Of a stretch of 64,000 nt of DNA, positions 35,001 through 45,420 are shown one piece after another (the first letter of the stretch is position 1; the number at the start of each line of letters is the position of its first letter). Both the position numbers and the translations under genes were made by a program. Below the pieces are notes generated by a model. It had not been told where the DNA came from. It made no database searches and was given only the letters and a program-made list of their open reading frames with translations. The stretch comes from Rhodocollybia butyracea (taxonomy: Eukaryota; Basidiomycota; Agaricomycetes; Agaricales; Omphalotaceae), in contig JADNRY010000033.1 in assembly GCA_015501585.1 (NCBI GenBank), positions 124,001-188,000 of the forward strand. Direction: 5' to 3'.

Positions 35001-37641
35001 GCCTTAGCTTCTGCTGAGCCCCTGTCAGGGTATTCTGTGTTTTTGAATTGGCCTCTAGGCCTGGGACCAAAGATACATCCACATTTGAATCATTTACAGA
35101 GGCAGAGTCAAGAGATATGGACAAGTCTGCATCTGAGTGAGATCCAGGGACATAGGTGGAGTCAGTGCTTGACTTAGAATCAACAAGCAGACGCAAGCTG
35201 TGATGCACAGAAGATTTTTCCCGGTGGTTCCATAACTTCCGTTTTTTGAGAGAAGCAATGGTAATTCTTTTGGAATGAGCTGGACGAGTAGTTTTAAGCT
35301 TTTTGAAGCTGTATGGCGGATTTCCTTCATTACGTCCTTTGCGCCGCTCCCTTGCCAGGGCCTTGGGATATTTTCGGCTAGGATGTGTGGTCCCAAATTT
35401 TGCTTTCAGAGCCTTTCACACTTCTTGACCAGACTTTCCGTAATGATTTTTGATACCAACTGTAGCAGAAGTGTCAATAAATAGATAGGAATTAATTGAA
35501 ATGGGATATACACTGAGCATTCTGTACTTGCTGTCGGTACCATTTGATAACAACTAACAGTCCATCCAATCCAGCAAACAAAGGATGATCTTTACCAACT
35601 GCACGGTGGATAGTAGCATGCATTGCCTCTTCTGGATTAGTTGTTTCTGGAAGCTTGGATGCAAGATGTGATGGCATTGCACGCATACACTCAAACAACA
35701 TGGCAGCATGGTCAATGTTTAGCCACCAGTTCAACCAACTGGATGCACAGGGCCATTTCTGTCGAATCTGTGATACTACATCATGAAACTCAGTAAGAGT
35801 CTGAAGCTTGGGAAGGGATATAGCGAGTTCTCGAAATTCCGATTTGGTTGTTGGATCAACCATAGTGGACATCTTTGCAATCCGCTCAACAGCTTTGATA
35901 TAGTGGAACAGACATCCTTTGAGCAACTTTTTTGCTGCTGCTCTCAGCTGCACTTCCAAGCGGGAGTCATTAGGTTGGGCAAGAAAATAGGTACAATAAG
36001 CGCCTTCAAAGCCAATCCGCTGTGGATCACTGAAGTCAACAACCTAAATGTTGAATCAGTCACTGAATGGGTCATACATAGATTAATTTAAGAAAAACTG
36101 ACCCCAAGGAGATGTTCATCTTTGAAAGAGATACCTCTATCAGCTGCAACCTCGGCAATGCTTTCAATAAGGATCAAGAAATGATACTCATAATGAGGAG
36201 CAGTGGAACCATTGGCATAAGAAAAAAGGACGGGGATCCATTTCTGAATGAGTGGAGAGTAGATTGAGGTGACAATCAAGCGGCCATTAGGATCTTCCCA
36301 GTATTTATGGGCAGCATCTGTAAGCAATCCACCAAGTGGCTCTGTAATCCCTGACATATCAGGTATCAGCTGCTGCTTCATCCAGTCAGTTTGCAACGTA
36401 ACACAAACAATGTCATTGCTGACAAAATCTTTGCATGTGGCATCGGGATGCTTCTGCTTCCACTGCTGCAGCTTTTCAAAGGTCCCAAATGCACTAGTAG
36501 GACCATTACCATTTTTTTTCTTCTCCTGACGCAGGCGGTAACCTTTATATGCTTGACTTGCAAATTTCTGACCCAACTCGGCAGCTCCAGGTCCAAACCC
36601 CTCTGGTGCAGCAGGGCCAACCATGAGCTGTGTAGGTGTTACCTTGGGTCAATTTGAGTATGTGGATATGAACCGTTTATCCTCAGCAGAGGTGGTGCGG
36701 GCAACATTTGGAATACGGCTGTGAGTATGAGCAAATCCGTTTATGTAACGGTATCGTGAAGTGGATATATCATCCCCAACCTGTCCCCAGCGAATGAGGT
36801 GGGATCGTGACCCACAAGGATCATGACTGAGCATAGAGGAGCAGAATGGGCATTGGGCATCAAGTTGCTTTTGAATACCTCCAGTTGTCACTTGGGGCCG
36901 GCCTATATAGTTACAGTCTTCATTTGTGCAGAGTAAAACACCCAGACACTTTTTTGTTGTGGACTGTTCCCCCTGCAATGGTAGGAGAGTGGATAGAACC
37001 TTTGCCATTGTGTGAAGAGTTTCCTTTGGTAGCCCAGTGTACTGCCAACCTTTTGGTGTCATTCACCTGTGAGTGATTTAGATCCAGCCAAAACCGTCCA
37101 TTCACCCACGGATCCCACTCCCCACCATTCAGATTATCTAGTGAGGTAGCAATAACACCTTGATCCAGCTGAGATCCTGATGGCGGTTGAGGATCGAGTG
37201 GAATGTATGAAGTGTGCAATGCTGGATTAGTGAGATCAAAGGATGGGATTTCTGTCCAGTTTCGTGGTTGGGGAGCTGTTGTCACTATAGCAGTGGGAGG
37301 CCGTGAAGTGTTTGTAGCAGTTTTTGGAGGTCCAACAATGGAAGCAGGCTGTGCTGTAATAGCACTACGAGGGACCCGTTGAAAGCCAATTTGTATACCT
37401 ATCGCAACATTAAGCTAGTTTTATGCATACACATCTCAAGAACATACCGTTTTCATCAAACAGTGGAAGCGTGTCAAACGCAGGGGCAGGAGGCGGCACG
37501 GGAGGTGCTGAATGCGCCTCAGAATTGCCGGGATGAATTGCATTGGCAATGTACTTGCGGAGCTGAGTCTGGTAATTACATTGTTACTTTAATTGTACTT
37601 CTTCGCTCTTCCATGCATATAAGACTTACAAACCAACTCAT
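32068..37641 (-). pseudogene. MULE transposase fused to USP-like protease and PHD finger (inactivated)
   Basis: Nine exons by splice reading: 37641-37630, 37568-37448, 37398-36103, 36043-35512, 35459-34582, 34529-about 34171, 34118-33148, 33095-32885, 32832-32068, about 1,700 codons. Order of parts: a Pro-rich start; a GCM/WRKY-like zinc region around residues 140-265 (HWATKGNSSHNGKG, CLGVLLCTNEDCNYIGRPQ, CPFCSSML), a DNA-binding fold found in such elements; MULE DDE transposase around 300-655 (GLLTDAAHKYW, VVDFSDPQRIGFEGAY, GCLFHYIKA, LPETTNPEEAMHATIH); a USP-type protease Cys box near 845 (GLAWSNNSCWLDSSLEALF) and His box near 1110 (HYITHM ... VFIHDGM); a PHD finger near 1305-1355 (CRCG, CSICKNYTHTSC, CDDC); then a YYYPARLIT stretch and an unassigned tail. 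Lesions: an extra A in the run complementary to 36950-36955, TGA at 36649-36651 and TGA at 35416-35418. The exon 6 donor is also doubtful. Confidence 0.85.
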
Positions 37642-38216
37642 AGTGGTAACTGTATACTATACTACTGATTTCTTCGAGAGGAGGGGTAGAAAGCGACAAA
37701 AAACCGCAAATCCGGGTCCTTATATGCTGTATTCAAAACCCATCAAAATGTTTTGCAAATTTATTGATGTGTTTGTGCGGAAAGCCTAGCCTACGCGCCT
37801 CCGCATACACTTATAAATTTGCAGTGCCACACGGCGGCCTGTCGTTTCCTATCAAAACACTTACTGAGGAGCTGCACTGTACATGTAACAATAGCGAAAA
37901 AATGAAAATTCATCAGCATAGTGCTGAGCGCTGGTTCTGGTAGCCATATGGCACTCTATATCTGGCCGTAAAGCTTGTCCGTAGGCAGCCTGCCTAATAG
38001 AATAACATTCTGGCTGATACTCCAATCAAATAAACTCATACTCCAATCAAATTACCTCATACTCAAATTGAGTAAACTCATACTCAAATCAAATAAACTC
38101 ATACTCAAATACTTTGACTCAAACTCCAAATTTTGACTCAAACGCAAATCAAATATACTCAATACTCACCATTGTGACTCCAAACTCACTAGGCTGACTC
38201 CAAATTATACAGGCCG

Positions 38217-39560
38217 GATATGGCAGATCTCGGTGATCATTTGCATAGTGAAGGTATGTTTCGGTTCTTTTTCTTTTCTCGATGCTCGTCGTAAAATTTG
38301 AATCACTGAATAGTGCCTTTTTTTGTCTTTTTTTTTTTAGGATTGTTGCTCGGTGTTTATGTTCGACCCGGGGGTTGGTTGACGGATTTGAACAAGACGA
38401 TTTTGGGCACCGATATCACTATTGGTTCGGTATGTACGGGAGATAATGGATTGAATCAATGTAATTGGGATTACGGAGCCGATGGGGTTCAGCAGTGGCA
38501 TAATTCTGTCGTTGATTTGTTTGCTGAATGGTGAGTCCTATATACATATATACATATATAAGACTTTTCCTTGCTCTTCCTTTCCCTCCTCTACTCGAAC
38601 GTAATGTTCAACCTGAACTTTATCATAGGGGCGTCGACTCTACCAAACTCGATTTCATCACTCCCGGCTCGCCCCAGAACGGCGCCAACCTCCCCGCAAA
38701 TACCTCTCTCTCCGCCGTCAACTACCACAATGCGATAGCCCAATCCGGGAGACAGATGCGTCTCGACATCAGCTGGAAGCTTGCGCGCGACGACGTCGAT
38801 TTCGCCATCTGGCAATCCAACTCCGAATCATTCCGGACAGACCAGGATATCAACAACGGAGGGGACCCGACGTTCATCTTGTATCAAACTGTTCAGCGCG
38901 CGATTGATAATTACCGGCAATATATAGTGTTGCATACGGCTCAGGACAAAGTTCTCACTATATATCCTGATATGTGCAATATGTATATCGCCAATCCAAT
39001 TGCAGTGGATGGGGTTGATAGCGATGATGAGTGGTTTACGATCATGACCCATTGGATAGGAGTGGGTTCCAATCTTATTCTTGGGAGTGATTTGACGAAT
39101 ATTGATGGTGGGTCGTTAGAATATCTGCTTGTACGACTATGTTTAACACCCATCATCTCCCATCATATAGCCACCGGGATGTCCATCATCTCCAATGCCG
39201 AAGCCATCAGCGTCGCAGACTTTGCCGCCAAGAACCCCATGCGCCCTCGCAACCCCGGGACCGGCCTCGGCGACGCCAACAACTCCAAGCATGGATCGGC
39301 GGGCCCAATAGCACAGGCAACGCATTCGTCGTCCTGGCCAACTACGGTCCTGACCAAGGCTCTGGCGGTTTCGGCACTAGTCTCACAGGAGTGCAGAACG
39401 TTAGTGTTACATGGGCAGATTTGGGGATAAATAGAAGCTTTAGTGTGAGGGATGTTTGGCAGGGACAGGATTTGGGCACGTTTGATAGTGCATTCATTGA
39501 GTGCGAGTTTGGGGGAGGGGCAGAGTTTGTTGGCGGTTTTGACGCCTGTGGCTTAAGCCT
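38217..39560 (+). pseudogene. GH27 copy C, 3-prime part (exons 2-5)
   Basis: Resumes at GATATGGCA and follows copy A exons: GVYVRPGGWLTDLNKTILG, KLDFITPGSPQNGANLP, MRLDISWKLARDDVDF, SFRTDQDINNGGDPTF (here the base lost in copy A is present). Its own lesions are a missing C in exon 5 (GDANNSKHG instead of GDAQQLQAW, about 39280) and a 4-nt insertion TTCA near 39492 that shifts the C-terminus. It was already split by the MULE, so it cannot be functional. Confidence 0.9.
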
Positions 39561-40299
39561 TGATTATGAGTATTTACAGTTACGGTGTTGTGTTTATTTA
39601 TGTGAATCATTCAAAGAATAAGTACTGGAGAGTTGAGGTGATACAGTCCTACGGGCAACAATACAGTTTATGATACTATACCGTCTTAACTGCATAGTCT
39701 CCTCTTTTAGGTGGCTCTCAATTGGACCGTTTCTGTCTACAGTTATCTGTGGCCTAATCTCATCAATAGCTGTTGCCCCAGATATCAAAGCTGATTTATT
39801 AAAGTAGTCTGCACAGACTAGAGGTACATATTAGTCATCCCAGGCATACTCGTGTCCAGGATGGAGGCGTAAACGGTAAGAGTAGGGATATAAAGTTCTC
39901 ACTGGATGTATATTGCCCCCAGGGCCCATGGCTAGCAGTCAAGGACACCAATTTGACTCACTGGTATAGACTTTTGGAACTGTTAAGTCACCAGTCTGCA
40001 AACCTGGGTTAAGAGGCTATGGGGCACTCCGGTGCAGCTCAGAGCCCTCTAGAGCCGCTATCCTTGCTTTGGTTTCCAATGTGATTAATAACTGAATAGG
40101 CCTGCTCCAAACCTGCTCCAAACCTAGGTACTAATTCACCTTGTTGTTGGGTGACTCATCAAACCATCTGATGAAATCTTCATGTTGGGTTACGATAGTG
40201 CTCTTTTATTTCATTATGTAACTCCTTGGGCTTTGCGAATATAAAATAGATAGAAGCGAAGTCATCAGGCCATTGCCCTATCCCAACTGACCTCTTGGT
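39561..40299. other. Intergenic, duplicate of 8.8-9.6 kb
   Basis: Diverged copy of the GH27-to-7TM interval of the first block. No gene seen. Confidence 0.5.
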
Positions 40300-41530
40300 A
40301 TGACACCAACGGAGCAAGAACAAAATTTTGCCAATGGATTCAACTGCTACGTCAATGTAATCAACACTGTGTGTATCACAATTGCTGGTGGTGCGTATCT
40401 ACTACTTGGCCGCAGGTTAAGACCTTGAGATACTCATGTTATTTTATGTACTAGGCTTTGCTACACTGGGGATACTGATTGCAATATGGCAGCTACAGTA
40501 TGTGTTTCTGATCTTTCTGTGCCAAGCGGCTAAACTCTGATTAGAGTCAAAACCTGGAGAGAACCCAAACAATACAGCTTCTGTGCTGTACATTTATTTG
40601 GTTTTGTTTGATGGGGGAAGTCATCCTTTCACCCTTTGTAGTTTTTGGTCAAATAAGACTCAACATTGAGAAGGAGATCACCCTGCCTCTGAGTTTGGAT
40701 ATCATCAATGAACATCTCAGGTGTTTTAAGCACAGTAACAGTAAGATTATATGACATGCTTGCTCTTGCTGGCTGAATAATTTACCTGCATTTCAGGTTA
40801 TGGCTGGTGACATTGTGATCTGCTGGAGAGCCTGGGTCTTATTACCACAGGACATATTTTGGCAGGTTGTACTTGCAATAATTATGATTTGCCACATAGG
40901 TATGCAATACAAGCTATTTGCAATTCTTGAAGTTGTGCTCATGATCAGCTCATAATCCATTTGTCCACAGGGCTCCATATTGCAGACATAATTTTTTGAT
41001 ATAAACATGCCCAAGCATCCTTTATTGCCATTTTGGACCCAGTTACCCTGGCCACTTCATTAGTAGTAAACATGATTGCAACATCATTAATTGGTTGGAA
41101 AGCTTGGTAAAAACTTTGAGTATCAGGTTGTAACATGTGTTTTAATCTCTATAATTTTAGGACCTATTACAGAACAATGAGAGAACTGTCAACCTGGAGG
41201 AAAAGTCATGTTCAAAAAACTCTATTTTTTCTGATTGAATCTGGGGCAATTTTTCTAGTTATACAATTGTTTTCATTGATTGGATTAATCCTTCCACAAC
41301 AAGCAGGAAAAAGTCTGGAAACCATTTTCTTGTTTGGTGACACTAGTCAGGGTGTGTGGAGGCTTCATCAGTAAGTCTGTTTCCATTTTTTTATTGTCCA
41401 TGAACTTAGTCAAACATCTTAGGCACTTTATCCAATTGCTGTAATGATTTTAGTCCACTCAAACCATTCACCTATTGAAGAAACACTTTATCTAACCACT
41501 CAACTCTCAAGTTTTAGTGTTCCTTAGAGC
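40300..41530 (+). pseudogene. 7-TM membrane protein paralog (frameshifted)
   Basis: Collinear with the intact gene at 9616-10868, with the same intron positions (for example agtcaaaacctgg, gacattgtgatctgctgg, ggttggaaagcttg|gtaaaa). A 1-nt loss in exon 3 (aaacaatacag versus aaagcgatgcag, about 40571) brings a TGA soon after, and a second stop occurs in exon 5 (gacataattttttga). The last exon is diverged. It ends the second UspA-GH27-7TM block. Confidence 0.85.
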
Positions 41531-41689
41531 ATGAATCATGATTTGTTGAAGTTACCTCTATCTAGCATAATATGATATCTCTTGCTTTGACATTACCTGT
41601 TATTTATCTATTAGTTGTTTCGCGTATGGATGACTTTAATATATAATTTCTCTGTCCCTCTGTCCCTGTTTTCACTCGCTGCTGACCAG

Positions 41690-42063
41690 TGTTGAGCAAA
41701 GCATTAGCCTCAGCGTGAGGATCTAATATACATTGTAGGCTTCCTCTTCGCCCTTGGTGCAGCAACTTGTAGCACCAGTTTTTTTGCACCAAGAGAGAAC
41801 CTTCAGACATGCTCCTCATCCTGAGTACTTCTCTCAGCGTATGAGGTGACTGTATTATCTCTTGTATCTTGTCCTGAGACCAGTCCATCGCAACTTATCC
41901 ATGTTCTGCCGGTTGCCTTTCCATTCATCTTGGTATGTAGCGATTGCAAGTATCTGTCGTTCCCGACTTGATGCACATGAATGAATATGTTGAATTCATG
42001 TGTATTGCTAACGGACTGGCTGAGCTCAGAGAGATGATATTCCATTAAGTTGTAGGTTCCACT
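41690..42063. repeat. Dispersed repeat (copy 3 of 3) and empty copia site
   Basis: gttgagcaaagcatt at about 41693 aligns with the copia insertion point (gtgagcaa / agcaagtgg) without the element. The following 350 bp match 6087-6420 and 17786-18120. Confidence 0.6.
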
Positions 42064-42690
42064 TCACCGGTGACCATATGTGTTCCAATGCTCTGATTCC
42101 CTTGCCAATGGCCGAAATATCTGCCTCTGATCAACGGAACCAGAGCACTCATCCACACCATCGATAATGATGAGACTAGGAGCATCCGAGGTCTTGGCCT
42201 CTTGAAAAACTTGGGAGCATGGATGAAGAATTAGTTGGTCGTTGAACTGACTTTCGATGGAAGAGGTGAGCGCCGCTGGATGGTAGTTTATTACAGACAC
42301 CATGACGGCGCGTAGTTTGGGCATTGCAACGGCTATTTGGAAGGGAATCATAGTGAATAATCATTGGGGACTGTTTCGAGACGAATCTGAGCCCCCGAAG
42401 AGCGAGAGTGATACTTTCTGGGTAAGTCTTCAACAGTGGAGTTAATCCTACGTGTGCACGATGGGAAATACCCAGCATCTGAGGGTCCTTAGCACTTCTT
42501 CAGGTGCCAGGATGACAGCTTCAGCATCATACAGTGCCGATGACAGCGTAACGCAAGAAAGTTCGGAAAGACCTCGAGAACAGTGAGTAAAGATGTGCAA
42601 AAGTGAAACAAGGATTTATACCTGTGCCGGCATATTGGTTCTTCCCGATATCGAGTATTCATGCGAGCTTCTGAACATTTGTGCGCTGCT
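42064..42690 (-). pseudogene. NACHT protein relic
   Basis: Matches the NACHT gene at 56.0-57.1 kb. Remaining pieces read FQIAVAMPKLRAVM, PAALTSSIESQF, LILHPCSQVFQEA and SLIIIDGVDECSG (Walker B), and upstream ALYDAEA plus a first-exon piece with SHEYSISG. The segment with the Walker A P-loop is deleted and several frameshifts are present, so it is dead. The dispersed repeat at 41.7 kb abuts its 3-prime end. Confidence 0.8.
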
Positions 42691-43290
42691 GCCTGGCAAG
42701 TTCATGGAAAGAATGTATAATAGCGCAGGGTGACGATGCACCAACCCCAGAAAAGCTGTTGTGAGACTTCAATTTGGTTTGCACTCGTATTGAAGAATCG
42801 AGTTCAGTGGGGGACCTGCTCGAGATTTAGCCAGTCCCTATGCGTCTCAGGGATTTCCGAGGCGCTGTGATGGTCGGAAAGAAAGGACTGTATTTGTCTC
42901 AGAACAAGCACGGAGTTTATATACTGTAAAATAGTTAAGTAATATGACGAGGTTCATACGTAGATTCGTATGAAGCTCGACACTGTCAAAGTGTTTGTTG
43001 ACCTCACGGCTCACGTTGAACCATTTTCAACATAATTGACGCCATGTAGTCGACATTTCACTCTTCCTGAGCCACCGAACGAATCAACGATAGGTCAAAA
43101 GCCAAGCTCAGCGCCTAGGCCCGGTGGATTATCTCCGAAGCACATAACATCGGCAGCTCAACGAACATTTTTCCATCTTCTCTGAAATAGAGGGGCCGGA
43201 GAACTTGCCGTATATCATCCAAGTCGTGAACACTTAAAGGCCTCGAATCAGACACACGCGGACAGGGCTGAAGCAAGGCTATCGGGCTCA
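42691..43290. other. Intergenic, relic sequence
   Basis: Partly similar to sequence 5-prime of the NACHT genes (e.g. 57.1-57.7 kb: ttcctgagcc / cgaatcaacg, and ggcagctcaacgaacat versus ggcagatcaacaaacag). No gene supported. Confidence 0.35.
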
Positions 43291-44110
43291 CGTTCGTAGC
43301 TTGATGGTCTGTGTGGTAGAGGATTTTGAGACGGGAAAGGTTGAGGATCGTAAGGGAGAAAAAAGTGGTATCGGCGTCATTAACAAGGCTCTTGAGGCCG
43401 AGTTAAAATCTAGTGAAGGGTGATGTAGCATCGCGTCAGAAAATCGGATAGAAATAGTTGACACCAATCGACTTACCTGTTCATAGACCACGAAACTCAC
43501 AACCAAACAATACTTTGCCAAAATCACGAAATCCTCCGCCTTCTGAGCATGATACGTACCGTTTCACAGAATCCCATCAGGATGTTACTTCATCGTCCGT
43601 CTATGAAGACAGTCAGGTTAAAGAGTTTTGGGGTAATTGACTAAGGGAACGTACATTATCCTCCTGGCCAGTTTCTCATAGTGAGCCCTATAAAAGGTTT
43701 TCCAATCTCTACTTAAGCGTGCGTTCAACTTTATTGATTCATCCCCTTAGAATGGAGCTAACCTCCCCCAAGCACATCTCTCTGCGTAGTCGAATACCAC
43801 GCGGCCAGAATGACAAGAAGCGTTGTCTGTGCAACGCTGTAGAGCCCACCGACCCACGCCAGTAGCTGCTGCAGTTCCAAACACAAAATATTGTCAATGA
43901 TTATCGATAGTGTACCGAGCAGTGGAATGTTCAATACAGAGTGAGCATCTTGTTCCATTGATATCCTGGTTAGTATGAAGTGAGTCGGCATTGGAGTCAC
44001 AGGAGTGTACTGTGCAGAACCGTAACGTTATTTTGTTAAAATGCACGTGGTGTGAAATTCTTTTCGGGTCTACATCATCTTAGAATCGATTAACTCAGAA
44101 CAATCCTTTT
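43290..44110. pseudogene. Relic exon and GH27 fragment of the repeating unit (unit II)
   Basis: Minus-strand 43490-43580 is a decayed version of the exon intact at 46.02-46.18 kb (HAQKAEDF ... YEQ, then a GTAAGT donor). Plus-strand 43725-43790 is a GH27 exon-4 relic (aatggagctaacctccccc). The same order precedes the Ala/Pro gene in all three units. Confidence 0.5.
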
Positions 44111-44190
44111 CAAAGATTTCAAAGACTCTCTTTGTACCGGTACGTGGTTTTTATCTTCTCTGTTGCTTCATGCTCACTTGAGAACAGTTT

Positions 44191-45420
44191 ATGTCTCGGT
44201 CCTCAGATCAACCATTATTAAACACGGCAATGGCAGAGAAGGTCAGAGCCCGTTCATGGATTCTGTCGTCAGATGAAGAAGATCAACCACCGCCTCCTAA
44301 AAAACCAAAAAAATCTCATACGCCAGATGTAGGTCCTCATCGTGAGGCGCTTGAAAAGAGGTACAAAATCAACAACTACCCGGATTTGTTTCCCAACAAG
44401 CGCATGTTCAAGGGACCGTGCGGTGGTTACTGGCAGCTTGATTCACATGCGATAGCAAACTGGGCATCGAAAATCGTATGCTTTCTTTTCTTTTGCTTTA
44501 TTTTCCGTATAATGACTTCAATCTTCAAGAGCGAAGGGTCTGCGACCATTACTAAGCCTCCGAAAACAGGGTTTTCTTTTGCCTCTAGCCGACGCAAATT
44601 TCCACCGTTGACCGGGATATCGCATCCCTCAGATATTCCTTCACCTACTCCCGTTCCTTCAGCCGCTTCCATTTCTTCGGCAGCACCTGTTCCTTCAGCA
44701 GCTCTTGCTCCTTCAACTGTGCCTGTTCCTTCAGCCGCGCGCGTTTCTCCAGACGCTCCTGTTCTTACAGCTACGCATATTCCTCCAGCTGCTCCTGGTC
44801 CTTCAGCTGAGCGTGTTCCTTCAACGTCAACTGTGCCTGTTCCTTCAGCCACTCCCGTTCCTTCGGCTGCGCCTGTTTCTTTGGCGGCTCTCATTCCTTT
44901 GGTTGCGCCTGTTCCTTTGGTTGCGCCTGTTCCGTTGGTGGCTCCCGTTCCCTCAGCCGCTCCCGGTCCTTCAGCTGCGCCTGTACCTGCTACAGGATTC
45001 ATAGAACTCATAGCTGCTCAAATGATACAGATCCAGCAAATGCAAATGCAACAGATGCAGTTCATAATACAGACTCGGACGCATGGAGCTGCACCTGCTT
45101 TGCCTTCAACTGTGCCTCCTACAACAGCGGCGGCTTCCACGCCAACGACATCAATTGCTCAACCAGTTCCTTCCTCTTCCTCAGCAAAACTAACTATTCC
45201 TACTGTATCGCTCGACGACTTTGGTGCTCGCTACAAACTATCTACGACAGATATTTCTCGGCTCAAACGCTTGGGGTACAAACCAGGTTCATCGCACATT
45301 ACAAAGGTTCAAGAATGTCACTGGGGTGCTGATGGGGTTCAATTTTCAGTTATCGGGTGGATGGAGGTGCTCGATGCTCACGAACAATTCCTTCGGGATG
45401 CTAAGAATGGTTTGTGGTAA
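44191..45420 (+). CDS. Ala/Pro-rich nuclear-type protein, copy 2 (unknown function)
   Basis: Not recognised as a known family. Exons 44191-44475 and 44530-45420 give 391 aa; the 54-nt intron is a multiple of three with no stop, so retention would also be in frame. N-terminus: acidic-serine plus basic patch SSDEEDQPPPPKKPKKS, a likely CK2-site/nuclear localisation combination, then the conserved block HTPDVGPHREALEKRY to GPCGGYWQLDSHAIANW. Middle: about 130 residues of P-[SL]-A-x-P repeats. Next: a helical Gln/Met segment QIQQMQMQQMQ. C-terminus: a compact about 70-residue domain, DDFGARYKLSTTDISRLKRL through GWMEVLDAHEQFLRDAKNG, with a SAM-like helical look. Copies occur at 19-23 kb (broken) and 46.8 kb. 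Conservation of both ends around a fast-changing repeat suggests a linker between two functional ends. Confidence 0.65.
   Translation: MSRSSDQPLLNTAMAEKVRARSWILSSDEEDQPPPPKKPKKSHTPDVGPHREALEKRYKINNYPDLFPNKRMFKGPCGGYWQLDSHAIANWASKIVCFLFFCFIFRIMTSIFKSEGSATITKPPKTGFSFASSRRKFPPLTGISHPSDIPSPTPVPSAASISSAAPVPSAALAPSTVPVPSAARVSPDAPVLTATHIPPAAPGPSAERVPSTSTVPVPSATPVPSAAPVSLAALIPLVAPVPLVAPVPLVAPVPSAAPGPSAAPVPATGFIELIAAQMIQIQQMQMQQMQFIIQTRTHGAAPALPSTVPPTTAAASTPTTSIAQPVPSSSSAKLTIPTVSLDDFGARYKLSTTDISRLKRLGYKPGSSHITKVQECHWGADGVQFSVIGWMEVLDAHEQFLRDAKNGLW

Larger units (their letters stand above)
29754..38216 (-). mobile_element. 8.46-kb MULE DNA transposon with 9-bp TSD gatatggca
   Basis: A complete-length element. 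Perfect 9-bp direct repeats GATATGGCA flank it (29745-29753 and 38217-38225). The terminal inverted repeats begin CGG and match at 28 of 32 positions by eye: left CGGTAGGTAGAATTTGGAGT, right (reverse complement) CGGCCTGTATAATTTGGAGT, both followed by CAGCCTAGTGAG. A TSD of 9 bp and the encoded transposase agree with the Mutator-like superfamily. The left about 1.6 kb is a TGASTCA-rich repeat array and the right about 0.6 kb is non-coding. It interrupts exon 2 of GH27 copy C; copy A is the uninserted counterpart. The single large gene is inactivated. Confidence 0.95.

Noticed and set aside
29754..38216. Assignment of the element to hAT or KDZ (Kyakuja-Dileera-Zisupton)
   Set aside because: The TSD is 9 bp rather than 8, and the transposase motifs plus the GCM-like zinc region fit MULE. 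No KDZ-type Cys cluster was seen.
44427..45011. 194-aa minus-strand open frame (Ala-Glu-Gly-Thr repeats)
   Set aside because: Antisense shadow of the PSA-type repeat of the plus-strand gene; same at 47.2 and 22.9 kb.
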